A stretch of 64,000 nucleotides of DNA from Poindextera sp036272595 (GCA_036272595.1 DATAYM010000092.1:62001-126000); one strand, 5' to 3'; numbered from the stretch's first letter, positions 17,976 through 28,194 are shown. Translations and numbers: made by a program. Notes: a model not told the origin generated them from the sequence alone.

Positions 17976-19421
17976 ATGGCGCTCAAACTCGCTATCGTCG
18001 GCCGGCCCAATGTCGGCAAGTCCACGCTGTTCAACCGGCTGGCCGGGCGCAAGCTGGCCATCGTCGATGACCGGCCGGGGGTGACCCGCGACCGCCGCTA
18101 TGGCCACGGCAGGCTGGGCGACCTCGACCTGGAGCTGATCGACACCGCCGGCTTCGAGAACCAGGACGACGAGAGCCTGGCCGCGCGCATGCAGGCGCAG
18201 ATGGAGCTGGCGATCGAGGACGCCGACGTGGTGCTGTTCGTCATCGACGCCCGCGAGGGGATCGTGCCGCTGGACCGGGCCTTCGTCGAGATCCTGCGTC
18301 GGCGCGACAAGCCGGTGGTGCTGCTGGCCAACAAGGCCGAGGGCAAGGCCGGCGACGCCGGCGCCAACGAGGCGTTCGAACTCGGCCTCGGCGATCCGAT
18401 CCCGATCTCGGCCGAGCACGGCGAGGGCATGTCGGACCTCTATGACGCGCTGCAGGCCGCGGCCGACGGCGTCGAGGCGGCGGAATCGGAGCCGGACCCG
18501 GAGCATCCGATCCTGATCGCCGTGGTCGGCCGGCCGAATGCGGGCAAGTCGACCCTGGTCAACCGGCTGATCGGCGAGGACCGTCTGCTGACCGGGCCGG
18601 AAGCCGGCATCACCCGCGATTCCATCCGCGTCGACTGGACCTGGCAGGGCCGGCGCCTGCGGCTGGTGGACACCGCCGGCATCCGCCGCAAGGCGCGGGT
18701 CGAGGAAAAGCTCGAACAGCTGTCGGTGCAGGACGCCCTGCGCGCCATCGGCCTGGCGGAAGTGGTGCTGCTGATCATGGACGCCACCCATCCGTTCGAG
18801 ACCCAGGACCTGCAACTCGCCGATCTGGTCGAGCGCGAGGGCCGCGCCCTGGTCTTCGTGCTGGCCAAGTGGGACCTGATCGAGGACCAGCAGGGCATGC
18901 TGAAGGCCTTCGCCGCCGAAGCCGAGCGGTTGCTGCCGCAGCTGCGCGGCTCGCCGGTGATCGCCCTGTCGGCGGAGACGGGCCGGGGCCTCGACCGGCT
19001 GATGCCGGCGGTGATCAAGGTGCACGGCGACTGGTCGACCAAGATCAAGACCCGCGACCTGAACGACTGGCTGCACATCGCGCTGGAACGGCACCCGCCG
19101 CCGGCGGTGAACGGCCGGCGGGTGAAGCCGAAATACATGGCGCAGACCAAGGCCCGGCCGCCGACCTTCGTGATGATGGCCAGCCGCGCCGACCAGCTGC
19201 CCGACAGCTATCGCCGCTATCTGATCAACAGCCTGCGTGAAAGCTTCGACCTGCCGGGCGTCCCGGTGCGGCTGACCATCAAGGCCAACAAGAACCCGTT
19301 CGTGACGGCTGAGGGCACGCCGTCCGGCCGCGCCAAGCCCAAGCCCGTCGACCGCAACTCCCGCGAGGCGCGACTGAAGCTCAAGGCAAAGCGCGCGCGG
19401 CCTTCCAAGCGGAGAACTTGA
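17976..19421 (+). CDS. der: Ribosome biogenesis GTPase Der (EngA)
   Basis: Der is a tandem-GTPase needed for 50S subunit maturation. The 481-residue protein has two G domains, each with a P-loop (GRPNVGKS at 9-16 and GRPNAGKS from about 185), DTAG switch motifs (IDTAGFEN, VDTAGIRRK) and NKxE/AKWD specificity motifs, then a C-terminal KH-like domain (PTFVMMASRADQLPDSYRRY) and a basic tail. Its last 41 bases overlap the 3' end of the convergent SDR gene. Confidence 0.97.
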   Translation: MALKLAIVGRPNVGKSTLFNRLAGRKLAIVDDRPGVTRDRRYGHGRLGDLDLELIDTAGFENQDDESLAARMQAQMELAIEDADVVLFVIDAREGIVPLDRAFVEILRRRDKPVVLLANKAEGKAGDAGANEAFELGLGDPIPISAEHGEGMSDLYDALQAAADGVEAAESEPDPEHPILIAVVGRPNAGKSTLVNRLIGEDRLLTGPEAGITRDSIRVDWTWQGRRLRLVDTAGIRRKARVEEKLEQLSVQDALRAIGLAEVVLLIMDATHPFETQDLQLADLVEREGRALVFVLAKWDLIEDQQGMLKAFAAEAERLLPQLRGSPVIALSAETGRGLDRLMPAVIKVHGDWSTKIKTRDLNDWLHIALERHPPPAVNGRRVKPKYMAQTKARPPTFVMMASRADQLPDSYRRYLINSLRESFDLPGVPVRLTIKANKNPFVTAEGTPSGRAKPKPVDRNSREARLKLKAKRARPSKRRT

Positions 19422-20118
19422 CGGTCTCGCGGGGCAGGCCGAGCTCGGCCTTGGCGGCCAGTTCGACGACCATCGGCCCGATTTCCGACGGGTGCGGCAG
19501 GGTTTCCGGATCTTCGCCCGGGAAGGCCTCGGCGCGCATGCGCGTACGCATGACGTTCGGGTCGAGCAGGACGGCGCGGATCGGCGTGCTCTCGATCTCG
19601 TCGGCCCAGCAGCGCACCAGCGCCTCCAGCCCCGCCTTGGTCGCCGCATAGGCGCCCCAGAAGGCGCGCGGCCGCTCGGCGACGCCGGAGGTCACCACGA
19701 TCGCGCGTCCGGCCTCGGACCGGCGCAGCAAGGGCTCCATGGAGCGGATCAGCCGGTAGGCCGAGGTGAGGTTGACCGCCACCACCTGATCCCAGTGGGC
19801 CGGACCCATATGGGCCACCGGCCAGAGCCCGCCGAGCATGGCGCCGGCGTGGACCAGCACGTCGAGGCGGCCGTGGCGCTGGTGGATGGCCAGGCCAAGC
19901 TGGTCGATGCCGTCGCCGTTGGCCAGGTCCATCGGGACCAGGGTTGCCGGCTGGCCGGTCAGGGCCTTGATCTCGTCGTCCAGCTCCTCGAGCGCTCCCT
20001 GGGTGCGCGCGACGGCGATGACGTGGGCGCCGGCCCCGGCCAGCGCCAGGGCGGCGGCGCGGCCGATGCCGCGCGAGGCCCCGGTGACCAGGGCGATCCT
20101 GCCGTCGAGAACGCTCAC
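19381..20118 (-). CDS. SDR family NAD(P)-dependent oxidoreductase
   Basis: The 245-residue protein is a classical short-chain dehydrogenase: cofactor motif TGASRGIG near residue 13, a NAG-like variant HAGA, catalytic Ser in VVTSGVAE, and YAATKAG giving the Tyr-x-x-x-Lys pair. The substrate is unknown; the closest general resemblance is to YciK-type oxidoreductases. It starts 4 bases inside the end of purF and is probably cotranscribed downstream of radA-cvpA-purF. Confidence 0.9.
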   Translation of the reverse strand: MSVLDGRIALVTGASRGIGRAAALALAGAGAHVIAVARTQGALEELDDEIKALTGQPATLVPMDLANGDGIDQLGLAIHQRHGRLDVLVHAGAMLGGLWPVAHMGPAHWDQVVAVNLTSAYRLIRSMEPLLRRSEAGRAIVVTSGVAERPRAFWGAYAATKAGLEALVRCWADEIESTPIRAVLLDPNVMRTRMRAEAFPGEDPETLPHPSEIGPMVVELAAKAELGLPRETVKFSAWKAARALP

Positions 20119-21587
20119 GCGTCGACCAGGAAGGACAGCTGCCGCTCGACCTGCTCGTTGCGGCCCTCGGCGATCTCGCGGTCGAGCAGGCGGGTGGGGT
20201 AGTCGCCGGTGAAATAGTGGTCGGTGAACTGCGGGCAGAGCGGATCGCGCGGGCCGCAGTCCATCGCCCAGTAAAGGCCGTCGACCGACAGGAAATCCAG
20301 GCTGTCGACGCCGAAGCGCTTGGCCATCTCCGGGATGCTCATCTGGGCGGCGATCAGGTGCTCGCGGTCGGGCATGTCGATGCCGTAGAAATCGGGAAAG
20401 CGGATGGCCGGCGAGGCGGAGCGCAGGTGCACCTCGCGGGCGCCGGCGTCGCGGACCATCTTCACCACCTTGACCGTGGTGGTGCCGCGCACGATCGAAT
20501 CGTCGACCAGGATCACCCGCTTGCCGGCCAGCACGGCGCGGTTGGGACTGTGCTTCATGCGCACGCTGAGCTCGCGGGCGTCCTGGTTGGGCTGGATGAA
20601 GGTGCGGCCCAGGTGGTGGTTGCGGATGATGCCCATCTCGAACGGCAACCCGGCGGCCTGGGCGAAACCCAGGGCTGCGGGGACGCCGGAGTCCGGCACC
20701 GGCACCACCACGTCGGCCGCAACCAGACTCTCCTTGGCCAGGCGCTCGCCCATGCGCTTGCGCACGTCGTAGACCGAGCGGCCGTTCACCACCGAATCGG
20801 GCATGGCGAAATAGACGTACTCGAACACGCAGGGCCTGGCCCTCGCCGCCGGGAAGGGCCGCAAGGATTCGATGCCGTCATGGGAGATGACGATGACCTC
20901 GCCATGCTCGATGTCGCGGATGAATTTGGCGCCGACCATGTCCAGGGCGCGGGTCTCCGAGGCCAGCACCGGCTTGCCGCTGAGGTCGCCGAGCACCAGG
21001 GGACGGATGCCCAAGGGGTCGCGCGCGCCGATCAGCTTCTTGTTGGTCAGGCCGACCAGGGCGTAGCCGCCCTCGATCTGACTGAGCGCGTCGATGAACC
21101 GGTCGACGAACCGGGTTTTGCGCGAGATGGCGATGAGCTGCAGGATCACCTCGGAATCCGAGGTGGACTGGAAGATGTGGCCCTCGGAAACCAGGCGTTC
21201 GCGCAAGGTGAGGAAGTTGGTCAAATTGCCGTTGTGGGCCAGGGCGACGCCGCCGGCTCCCAGATCGGCGAACATCGGCTGGACATTGCGCAGCACGCTG
21301 CCGCCGGCGGTGGAGTAGCGGGTGTGGCCGATGGCGGCCTCGCCGGGAAGCTTTTCGGCCAGGTTCATGCCGGCGAAGGCGTCGGCGACGTGGCCCATGT
21401 GCCGTTCGGGATGGAAGCCCTGGCCGTCGAACGAAACGATGCCGCAGGCCTCCTCGCCGCGATGCTGCAGGGCGTGCAGGCCGAGGGCGGTGATCTGCGA
21501 GGCGCCGGGGGTGTCGAAGACGCCGAAGACGCCGCATTCCAGCCTAAGCCTGTCGTCGTCGCGCCAAGGCGGCGTCAGCTCGGTCAC
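20115..21587 (-). CDS. purF: Amidophosphoribosyltransferase
   Basis: PurF makes phosphoribosylamine from PRPP and glutamine, the first step of purine synthesis. The 490-residue protein has a short propeptide before the N-terminal nucleophile Cys18 (LECGVFGVFDT), the Ntn-hydrolase glutaminase domain (HTRYSTAGGSVLRNVQP), and the PRPP-binding loop VILVDDSIVRGTTTVK of the phosphoribosyltransferase domain. Propeptide and extra cysteines (RPCVFEYVYFA, CGPRDPLC) suggest the iron-sulfur-containing Bacillus-type PurF. It overlaps cvpA by 4 bases, the familiar cvpA-purF pairing. Confidence 0.96.
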   Translation of the reverse strand: MTELTPPWRDDDRLRLECGVFGVFDTPGASQITALGLHALQHRGEEACGIVSFDGQGFHPERHMGHVADAFAGMNLAEKLPGEAAIGHTRYSTAGGSVLRNVQPMFADLGAGGVALAHNGNLTNFLTLRERLVSEGHIFQSTSDSEVILQLIAISRKTRFVDRFIDALSQIEGGYALVGLTNKKLIGARDPLGIRPLVLGDLSGKPVLASETRALDMVGAKFIRDIEHGEVIVISHDGIESLRPFPAARARPCVFEYVYFAMPDSVVNGRSVYDVRKRMGERLAKESLVAADVVVPVPDSGVPAALGFAQAAGLPFEMGIIRNHHLGRTFIQPNQDARELSVRMKHSPNRAVLAGKRVILVDDSIVRGTTTVKVVKMVRDAGAREVHLRSASPAIRFPDFYGIDMPDREHLIAAQMSIPEMAKRFGVDSLDFLSVDGLYWAMDCGPRDPLCPQFTDHYFTGDYPTRLLDREIAEGRNEQVERQLSFLVDA

Positions 21588-22204
21588 TGCGATTTCCTCG
21601 TCACGTCATCGAGTCCCTTTTCGGCCGCGTCCTTATACGCGTTTTGACTGGATTGTCCGCTTTCGGAGCTGTCCGAGCCCGCCTCGACAGCGTTGGTCAG
21701 CACCGGGGTGAAGCGACCGGCGATGGCCGAGCCCTTCGGCGCCAGCATGCGCAGCACATCGGCGCAGCCATGGGCGAGCGGGTAGAGCTTGGCCTTGGCG
21801 ATCCATTCGGGGGTTCCCATCGGCGGCGGCGCAAGATTGAAGGCGAGATAGAAGACGCCGAGCACCACCAGACCTCTTACAAGGCCGAAGCCGGATCCGA
21901 CGATCCGGTCGGCCGTTCCCAGCGCCCGCACGCTGTGGACGCTGCGCATGAGGTTCGAAGCCAGCACGCGCAACGCGATATAGGCAGCCAGGAACACCAC
22001 CACCAGGGCGACCCCGGTGGCGGCCCAGGCCGGATGCACCGACGCCCGGGCGATCGGCCCGGTCAGGCGCAGCGCGAAGATGGCGATGACCACCGCCAGC
22101 ACGAACGAGATGACGGTGGCCACCTCGCGCAGCGCGCCGCGCACGAACCCGACCAGCACGGAGACGCCCAGGATCAGCACCGCGATGATGTCGAACAGCG
22201 TCAC
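21584..22204 (-). CDS. cvpA: CvpA family membrane protein
   Basis: I start at GTG 22204 (MTLFDIIAVLILGVSVLVGF), whose bases overlap the radA stop codon (GTGA). The 206-residue protein has four predicted transmembrane helices in its first ~140 residues, the hallmark FVRGALREV loop between helices 1 and 2, and a polar C-terminal tail. CvpA proteins are named for colicin V production and are linked to envelope integrity; the molecular activity is unsettled. Its position directly before purF is conserved widely. Confidence 0.9.
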   Translation of the reverse strand: MTLFDIIAVLILGVSVLVGFVRGALREVATVISFVLAVVIAIFALRLTGPIARASVHPAWAATGVALVVVFLAAYIALRVLASNLMRSVHSVRALGTADRIVGSGFGLVRGLVVLGVFYLAFNLAPPPMGTPEWIAKAKLYPLAHGCADVLRMLAPKGSAIAGRFTPVLTNAVEAGSDSSESGQSSQNAYKDAAEKGLDDVTRKSQ

Positions 22205-23568
22205 GTCCAGGCGTCCTCGCCGATCCGCCGCACCGCTTCGCTCAGGCGGGTGACGCCGGTCACCCGAAAGGCTCCGGTCTCGGCGGCGCCCGACGGCGCC
22301 AGCGCCCGGCCGAAACCCAGTTTCGCCGCCTCCTTCATCCGGGTCTCGGTCCGGCTGACGGTACGGATCTCGCCCGACAGGCTGACCTCGCCGAACACCA
22401 CGCAGTCCTGCGGCAGGGCGACGTCCAGCGCCGAGGAGATCAGCGCCGCCGCCGCCGCCAGGTCCGCCGCCGGCTCGCTGATGCGCAGGCCGCCGGCGAC
22501 ATTCAGATAGACGTCGCGGCCGGCGAAGCCGACGCCGCAACGCGCTTCCAGCACCGCCAGCAGCATGGCCAGCCGGCCCTGGTCCCAGCCGACCACCGCC
22601 CGGCGCGGCGTCCCATAGGCCGATGGCGCGACCAGGGCCTGGAACTCGACCAGCACCGGGCGCGAGCCCTCGACGCCGGCGAACACCGCCGCGCCGGCCG
22701 CCCGCTCGCCGCCCTCGTTGAGGAAGAGGGCCGACGGGTTCTTCACCTCGCGCAGGCCCGCATCGCCCATCTCGAAGACGCCGATCTCGTCGACGGCGCC
22801 GAAGCGGTTCTTGGCGGCGCGCAGGATGCGGAACGGGTAGCCGCGCTCGCCCTCCAGCGACAGCACCGCGTCGACCATGTGCTCGACCACCTTCGGCCCG
22901 GCGATCTGGCCGTCCTTGGTGACGTGGCCCACCAGCAGCATGGCGACGCCGCGCGACTTGGCGAAACGCACCAGCTCGGCCACCGCCGCGCGCACCTGGG
23001 TCACCGACCCCGGCCCGGCCTCGTGCATGTCGCTCCACAGGGTCTGGATGGAATCGATCACCACCAGGTCGAGCTTTTCGCGCTTCAGCCCGTCGACGAT
23101 GTCGCGCACGGCGGTCTCGGCGGCGAGCCTGACCGCCGAATCACCGAAGCCCATGCGTCCGGCGCGGGCGCGGACCTGATCGACCGCCTCCTCGCCGGAG
23201 ATGTAGGCGCAGGCGACGCCGCGCCGGGCGGCCTCGGCGACCACCTGCAGCAGCAGAGTCGATTTGCCGACGCCCGGATCGCCGCCGATCAGGATGGCCG
23301 AGCCCTTGGCGACGCCGCCGCCGCAGACCCGGTCGAACTCCTCCAGCCCGGTGACCAGGCGGGGCGGGGCCGGGGTGCGGCTCTCCAGGGTCTCGAACAC
23401 TAGGCCGCGGGCCTTGCTGGCCCGGGTCGGCGCAAGTGCGCCCGGCGGCCGGCTCTGCATCTCCTCGACAAGGCTGTTCCAGGCGTTGCAGGCCGAGCAT
23501 TGCCCGGCCCATTTCGTGTGCACCGCGCCGCAGGATTGACAGACATATGCCGCGCCGTCGCGAGCCAT
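22201..23568 (-). CDS. radA: DNA repair protein RadA
   Basis: RadA is a RecA-like ATPase that promotes branch migration in recombination. From the ATG at 23568 the protein is 455 residues, with an N-terminal zinc finger (Cys10, Cys13, Cys24, Cys27), Walker A GGDPGVGKST at about 95-104, the family-specific KNRFG motif and a C-terminal Lon-protease-like domain. The in-frame ORF upstream of 23568 lacks similarity and was left out. It is the first gene of radA-cvpA-purF-SDR, each pair overlapping by 4 bases. Confidence 0.96.
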   Translation of the reverse strand: MARDGAAYVCQSCGAVHTKWAGQCSACNAWNSLVEEMQSRPPGALAPTRASKARGLVFETLESRTPAPPRLVTGLEEFDRVCGGGVAKGSAILIGGDPGVGKSTLLLQVVAEAARRGVACAYISGEEAVDQVRARAGRMGFGDSAVRLAAETAVRDIVDGLKREKLDLVVIDSIQTLWSDMHEAGPGSVTQVRAAVAELVRFAKSRGVAMLLVGHVTKDGQIAGPKVVEHMVDAVLSLEGERGYPFRILRAAKNRFGAVDEIGVFEMGDAGLREVKNPSALFLNEGGERAAGAAVFAGVEGSRPVLVEFQALVAPSAYGTPRRAVVGWDQGRLAMLLAVLEARCGVGFAGRDVYLNVAGGLRISEPAADLAAAAALISSALDVALPQDCVVFGEVSLSGEIRTVSRTETRMKEAAKLGFGRALAPSGAAETGAFRVTGVTRLSEAVRRIGEDAWT

Positions 23569-23710
23569 GGGATCGTCTACCGTGAGAACAGCCGTCAATC
23601 TGCAACGAGTCGCGGGCGCCCGCTTCACGGACGCTTGAGAAATTGGAGCGTTACGTCGCGCGATAACGTCGTTATGCTTCCCATGGGGGAATTTTCGGGG
23701 AGCCAATCGT

Positions 23711-24919
23711 ATGACTGTAGTCGCTCCGGCGCCTGCCGGTTCAACGTCGCTGATCGCCCGTGTTCAGGGCATATTGATGTCGCCCGCCGCCGAGTGGGAC
23801 AAGATCGAGACCGAACCGGCCACCGTGCCCGGCCTCTTCACCGGATACGCCTGCATCCTGGCGGCGATTCCGGCCCTGGCGCTGATCGTCCAGCATCTGC
23901 TGTTCGTCCATTGGGGCCTGCTCTGGGTGATCGTGATCGCGGTCGCCAGCTATGTCGGGACGCTGATCGGCGTCTTCGTCCTGGGCTTCATCATCGACGC
24001 CCTGGCGCCGAGCTTCGGCGCGCAGCGAAGCCAGATCCAGGCGATGAAGCTGGCCGTCTACCCGTACACGGCGCTCTGGGTGGCGGGCATCCTAAACATC
24101 GTGCCGGTCCTGGGCGTCCTGTCGCTGCTCGCCGGCCTCTACGGCCTCTACATCCTCTACCTCGGCCTGCCCAAGCTGATGAAGTCGCCGCCGGACAAGA
24201 CGGTCGGCTATTTCGTGGTCAGCATCGTCGTCGCCCTGGTGGTCAACGCGGTGATCCAGGCCATCATCGGCGCCATCAGCGTCGCGGCGCTGGCCGGCGC
24301 CGTGGTCGGGGGCGCCTACACCCAGACCAGCATCAACCCGATCACCGGCACGATGCATCTGGGCGGGGCGTCGGTGAACCTCGCCCAGCTCGACGCCGCC
24401 GCCAAGGCCGCCCAGGCCCAGGCCGCGGCGATGCGGGCGCAGGCGAACGGCCAGCCCGCGCCGGCGGGCGCCGTCCGCGCCGTGCCGGCCGACACGCTGA
24501 AGGCGCTGCTGCCGCCCGCCCTGCCGTCGGGCTTCGCGCGCACAGAGGTCAGCGCCGTCAGCGGCGGCGCGGCCGGGGTCGGCGGGTCCAACGCGGAAGG
24601 CGTCTACACCCGGGGCGAGGGGCGCATCACGCTCGAGGTCACCGACCTGGCGGCGATGGGGGCGCTCGCCGCCATGGGCGATGCGATCAACCTGCAGTCC
24701 GATCGGCAGACCGCCACCGGCTATGAGAAGGTCGGCAAGGTCGACGGGCGCCTGACCACCGAGAGCTTCGACAACCAGGCCCGGAGCGGCAAGTACTCGG
24801 TGATCGTGGCCAACCGCTTCGTGGTCGACGCCGAAGGCTCCGGCGTCGCCATCGACGACCTCAAGGCCGCGGTTTCCGCCGTCGGCATCGGCAAGCTGGA
24901 AGGCATGGCCCACGCCTAA
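23711..24919 (+). CDS. Yip1-domain membrane protein
   Basis: The 402-residue protein has an N-terminal Yip1 domain: RVQGILMSPAAEWDKIETEP is the typical opening of bacterial Yip1 proteins (family Asp-x-Trp variants), followed by about five hydrophobic helices up to residue ~200. The C-terminal half is soluble, Ala-rich, and has a repeat-poor domain ending KLEGMAHA. The family function is unknown in bacteria. It is divergent from radA and convergent with dnaB, with a strong terminator hairpin between. Confidence 0.82.
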   Translation: MTVVAPAPAGSTSLIARVQGILMSPAAEWDKIETEPATVPGLFTGYACILAAIPALALIVQHLLFVHWGLLWVIVIAVASYVGTLIGVFVLGFIIDALAPSFGAQRSQIQAMKLAVYPYTALWVAGILNIVPVLGVLSLLAGLYGLYILYLGLPKLMKSPPDKTVGYFVVSIVVALVVNAVIQAIIGAISVAALAGAVVGGAYTQTSINPITGTMHLGGASVNLAQLDAAAKAAQAQAAAMRAQANGQPAPAGAVRAVPADTLKALLPPALPSGFARTEVSAVSGGAAGVGGSNAEGVYTRGEGRITLEVTDLAAMGALAAMGDAINLQSDRQTATGYEKVGKVDGRLTTESFDNQARSGKYSVIVANRFVVDAEGSGVAIDDLKAAVSAVGIGKLEGMAHA

Positions 24920-24920
24920 G

Positions 24921-24950
24921 CCAGACGTCTCCCCTGTGGGAGAAGTCTGG
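24921..24950. terminator. Bidirectional terminator-like hairpin between Yip1 gene and dnaB
   Basis: A 13-position stem (CCAGAC-G-TCTCCC against GGGAGA-A-GTCTGG) with one mismatch and a 4-base loop lies 1 base after the Yip1-gene stop and 5 bases from the dnaB stop. Its place between two convergent genes suggests it ends both transcripts, though the trailing T-run is weak. Confidence 0.6.
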
Positions 24951-24955
24951 GACTC

Positions 24956-26446
<1,491 letters not shown>

Positions 26447-26452
26447 GATGGG

Positions 26453-26467
26453 TTAATCTTAGCTTAA
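26453..26467. promoter_or_regulatory. CtrA-type binding box upstream of dnaB
   Basis: A perfect TTAA-N7-TTAA, read on the minus strand as TTAAGCTAAGATTAACC, matching the full CtrA consensus TTAA-N7-TTAAC in both directions. It lies 7-21 bases upstream of the dnaB ATG, too close for a -35 element, so repression is more likely than activation if it is functional. By rough count such a paired motif is unexpected in 64 kb of ~70% GC sequence. Confidence 0.6.
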
Positions 26468-26521
26468 CACTGGCGCGTCCACACGGCGCTCCGGCGCCGC
26501 ACCCCCAGGTTTATGCGGTGC

Positions 26522-26530
26522 TGTGGATAG
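26522..26530 (-). promoter_or_regulatory. Near-consensus DnaA box upstream of dnaB
   Basis: The minus strand reads CTATCCACA, one mismatch from the consensus TTATCCACA, 76-84 bases upstream of the dnaB start. A single box is not an origin; it could be a DnaA transcriptional site. Confidence 0.45.
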
Positions 26531-26595
26531 TCCCTGATACGGGCAGACATACTTCGTCGCGCCGCGACCGAAGTGATCGTTCGCGCCTGTCTTTT

Positions 26596-26686
26596 CCGTC
26601 ATGGCTCACCCGATCGGGCAACCCATGATCACCGAATCTTCGATCGGTGCGTCGGAGTCCCCGCATCCGCTTCGCTCCAGCGGGGG
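26596..26686 (+). repeat. Dispersed palindromic repeat, copy A (degenerate)
   Basis: It begins CCGTCATGGC and contains the shared core ACCCATGATCACCG, then a CGCTTCGCTCCAGCGGGGG end. The left hairpin is degraded to CCCGATCGGG and the terminal ATGACG is missing. It lies between rplI and dnaB (both minus). Copies B and C are at 47081-47177 and 50341-50417. Confidence 0.7.
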
Positions 26687-26711
26687 AAAGTTTGGAGGGT
26701 CGGGCGCGGAG

Positions 26712-27290
26712 CTAGGCCCGGTCTTCCATCTGCTGGCCGGCGCCGCCTTCGAGCATGTCGGCCTGGGCCTCGGCGTCGATACGGGCGTCTTCCTCGAACT
26801 GCGAGGTGATGACGTTCTCGCCGCGGGCCTGGCGTTCCGCCTCGTCGGCGCTGCGGGCGATGTTGATGTTGATGGTCACCACCACCTCGGGGTGAAGCCT
26901 GACCTTCACCTCGTGCACGCCGAGCGTCTTGATCGGCCGGTCGAGCACCACCATCGAACGGTCGATCTTCGCGCCTTCGGCGTTGGCCGCCTCGGCCACG
27001 TCGCGTCCGGAGACCGAGCCGTACAGGTGGCCGGCTTCGCCGGCCTGGCGGATCAGCACATAGGCGGCGCCGTCGAGCTTTTCGCCGGACTTGGAGGCGG
27101 TGTCGCGTTCGCGGGCGTTGCGGGCCTCGATCTCGACCCGTTGGCCCTCGAACACCTTCAGATTGGCGTCGGTGGCGCGCAGGGCCTTGGAGCGCGGCAA
27201 GAGGAAGTTGCGCGCGAAGCCGTCTTTCACGCTGACGACGTCGCCGAGGGCGCCCAGGCGCTCGACGCGCTCGAGAAGTATGACTTTCAT
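26712..27290 (-). CDS. rplI: 50S ribosomal protein L9
   Basis: From the ATG at 27290 the protein is 192 residues. The N-terminal RNA-binding domain is canonical (MKVILLERVERLGALGDVV, FARNFLLPRSKALRAT) and is joined by a long helix to the C-terminal domain (KTLGVHEVKVRLHPEV). The C-terminal ~40 residues are an acidic extension common in alphaproteobacteria. It starts 11 bases after rpsR and ends the rpsF-rpsR-rplI cluster. Confidence 0.97.
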   Translation of the reverse strand: MKVILLERVERLGALGDVVSVKDGFARNFLLPRSKALRATDANLKVFEGQRVEIEARNARERDTASKSGEKLDGAAYVLIRQAGEAGHLYGSVSGRDVAEAANAEGAKIDRSMVVLDRPIKTLGVHEVKVRLHPEVVVTININIARSADEAERQARGENVITSQFEEDARIDAEAQADMLEGGAGQQMEDRA

Positions 27291-27301
27291 CGGTCCGGCC
27301 C

Positions 27302-27571
27302 CTACTTCACGACGTGATGCAGAAGCGCCAGGAACCGGGCGCGCTTGATCGCCTTGGCCAGTTCCCGCTGCTTCTTGTTGGAGACCGCGGTGATGCGCGC
27401 GGGCACGATCTTGCCGCGCTCGGAGACGTAGCGCTGCAGCAGCTTGACGTCCTTGTAGTCGATCTTCGGCGCATTGGCGCCCGAAAACGGGCACACCTTG
27501 CGGCGGCGGAAGAAGGGACGGCGCTGGCCGCCGGCTGCCGGGGCGGACTCGGTGACGGTTTCGTCGGTCAT
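27302..27571 (-). CDS. rpsR: 30S ribosomal protein S18
   Basis: The 89-residue protein has the S18 core with RRRKVCPFSGANAPKIDYKD, LQRYVSERGKIVPARITAVS and KKQRELAKAIKRARFLALL. S18 pairs with S6 on the platform of the 30S subunit. It is 15 bases downstream of rpsF, the usual order. Confidence 0.98.
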   Translation of the reverse strand: MTDETVTESAPAAGGQRRPFFRRRKVCPFSGANAPKIDYKDVKLLQRYVSERGKIVPARITAVSNKKQRELAKAIKRARFLALLHHVVK

Positions 27572-27586
27572 GATCTATCTGCTCCC

Positions 27587-27994
27587 TTACGCCGGGGTGT
27601 CTTCGAAGTCGCGGCGGGGCGCGTCGCGCCCATCGCGCCCATCGCGATCACCGCGCTCGCTGCGATCGCGGTCGCGGCGGGCGAGGATCGGCGACAGCTC
27701 GAGATCGAGCTCCTCGACCCGCACCGTCATGTAGCGCAGTACGTCTTCGTTGATGGACAGCTGGCGCTCCATCTCCTTCACCGCCGCCGCCGGCGCATCG
27801 ATCGCCAGGAGCGAATAGTGCCCCTTGCGGTTCTTCTTGATGCGATAGGTGAGGTTGCGAAGGCCCCAGTATTCGATCTTGGCGATGTGGCCGCCGAGGG
27901 ATTCGATCAGGGATTTCAGTTCTTCGTTGAGGGTCTCGGCCTGTTGCGGGGAAATGTCCTGCCGCGCGATAACCACGTGCTCGTAAAAAGCCAT
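27587..27994 (-). CDS. rpsF: 30S ribosomal protein S6
   Basis: The 135-residue protein begins MAFYEHVVIARQDISPQQAE and has the S6 ferredoxin-like fold segments (YWGLRNLTYRIKKNRKGHYS, LSINEDVLRYMTVRVEE). The C-terminal ~30 residues are a charged Arg/Asp-rich tail (RDRDRSERGDRDGRDGRD), as in other alphaproteobacteria. It heads the cluster; a sigma-70-like promoter lies at 28119-28147. Confidence 0.97.
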   Translation of the reverse strand: MAFYEHVVIARQDISPQQAETLNEELKSLIESLGGHIAKIEYWGLRNLTYRIKKNRKGHYSLLAIDAPAAAVKEMERQLSINEDVLRYMTVRVEELDLELSPILARRDRDRSERGDRDGRDGRDAPRRDFEDTPA

Positions 27995-28118
27995 AGCGTC
28001 CTTCTTCCGCTGGGGCGGGATGGCGGCGCCGGCTCGCGAGCGGAAGCTTGGCGAGCGAACGATGGATCAGGCCGCGACAACAGACGCTGCGGCAAGACCG
28101 CCTTCCCAGGAGGGCGCG

Positions 28119-28147
28119 CTGATAGGCGGAAATGACACGAAAGGCAA
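28119..28147 (-). promoter_or_regulatory. Predicted sigma-70 promoter of rpsF-rpsR-rplI
   Basis: On the minus strand TTGCCT is followed by a 17-base spacer and TATCAG, giving a leader of about 120 bases before rpsF. That length leaves room for an S6:S18 autoregulatory leader, but I could not recognise one. Confidence 0.45.
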
Positions 28148-28165
28148 GGGCGGCCCCAACCGGAG

Positions 28166-28194
28166 TTGTAGGCCCAGGCAAGGCGATATATGAT
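28166..28194 (+). promoter_or_regulatory. Predicted promoter of the RHH-VapC operon
   Basis: TTGTAG, a 17-base spacer and TATGAT on the plus strand. The -10 hexamer (28189-28194) lies inside the left arm of the operator palindrome, and the expected start is near 28201. Confidence 0.6.

Noticed and set aside
26447..26711. Replication origin near dnaB
   Set aside because: One near-DnaA box and one CtrA box are too few, there is no AT-rich unwinding element, and the genes next to known origins (dnaA, hemE, parAB) are missing.
27995..28118. S6:S18 ribosomal-protein leader RNA
   Set aside because: The ~120-base leader length would allow one, but I could not draw the conserved fold.
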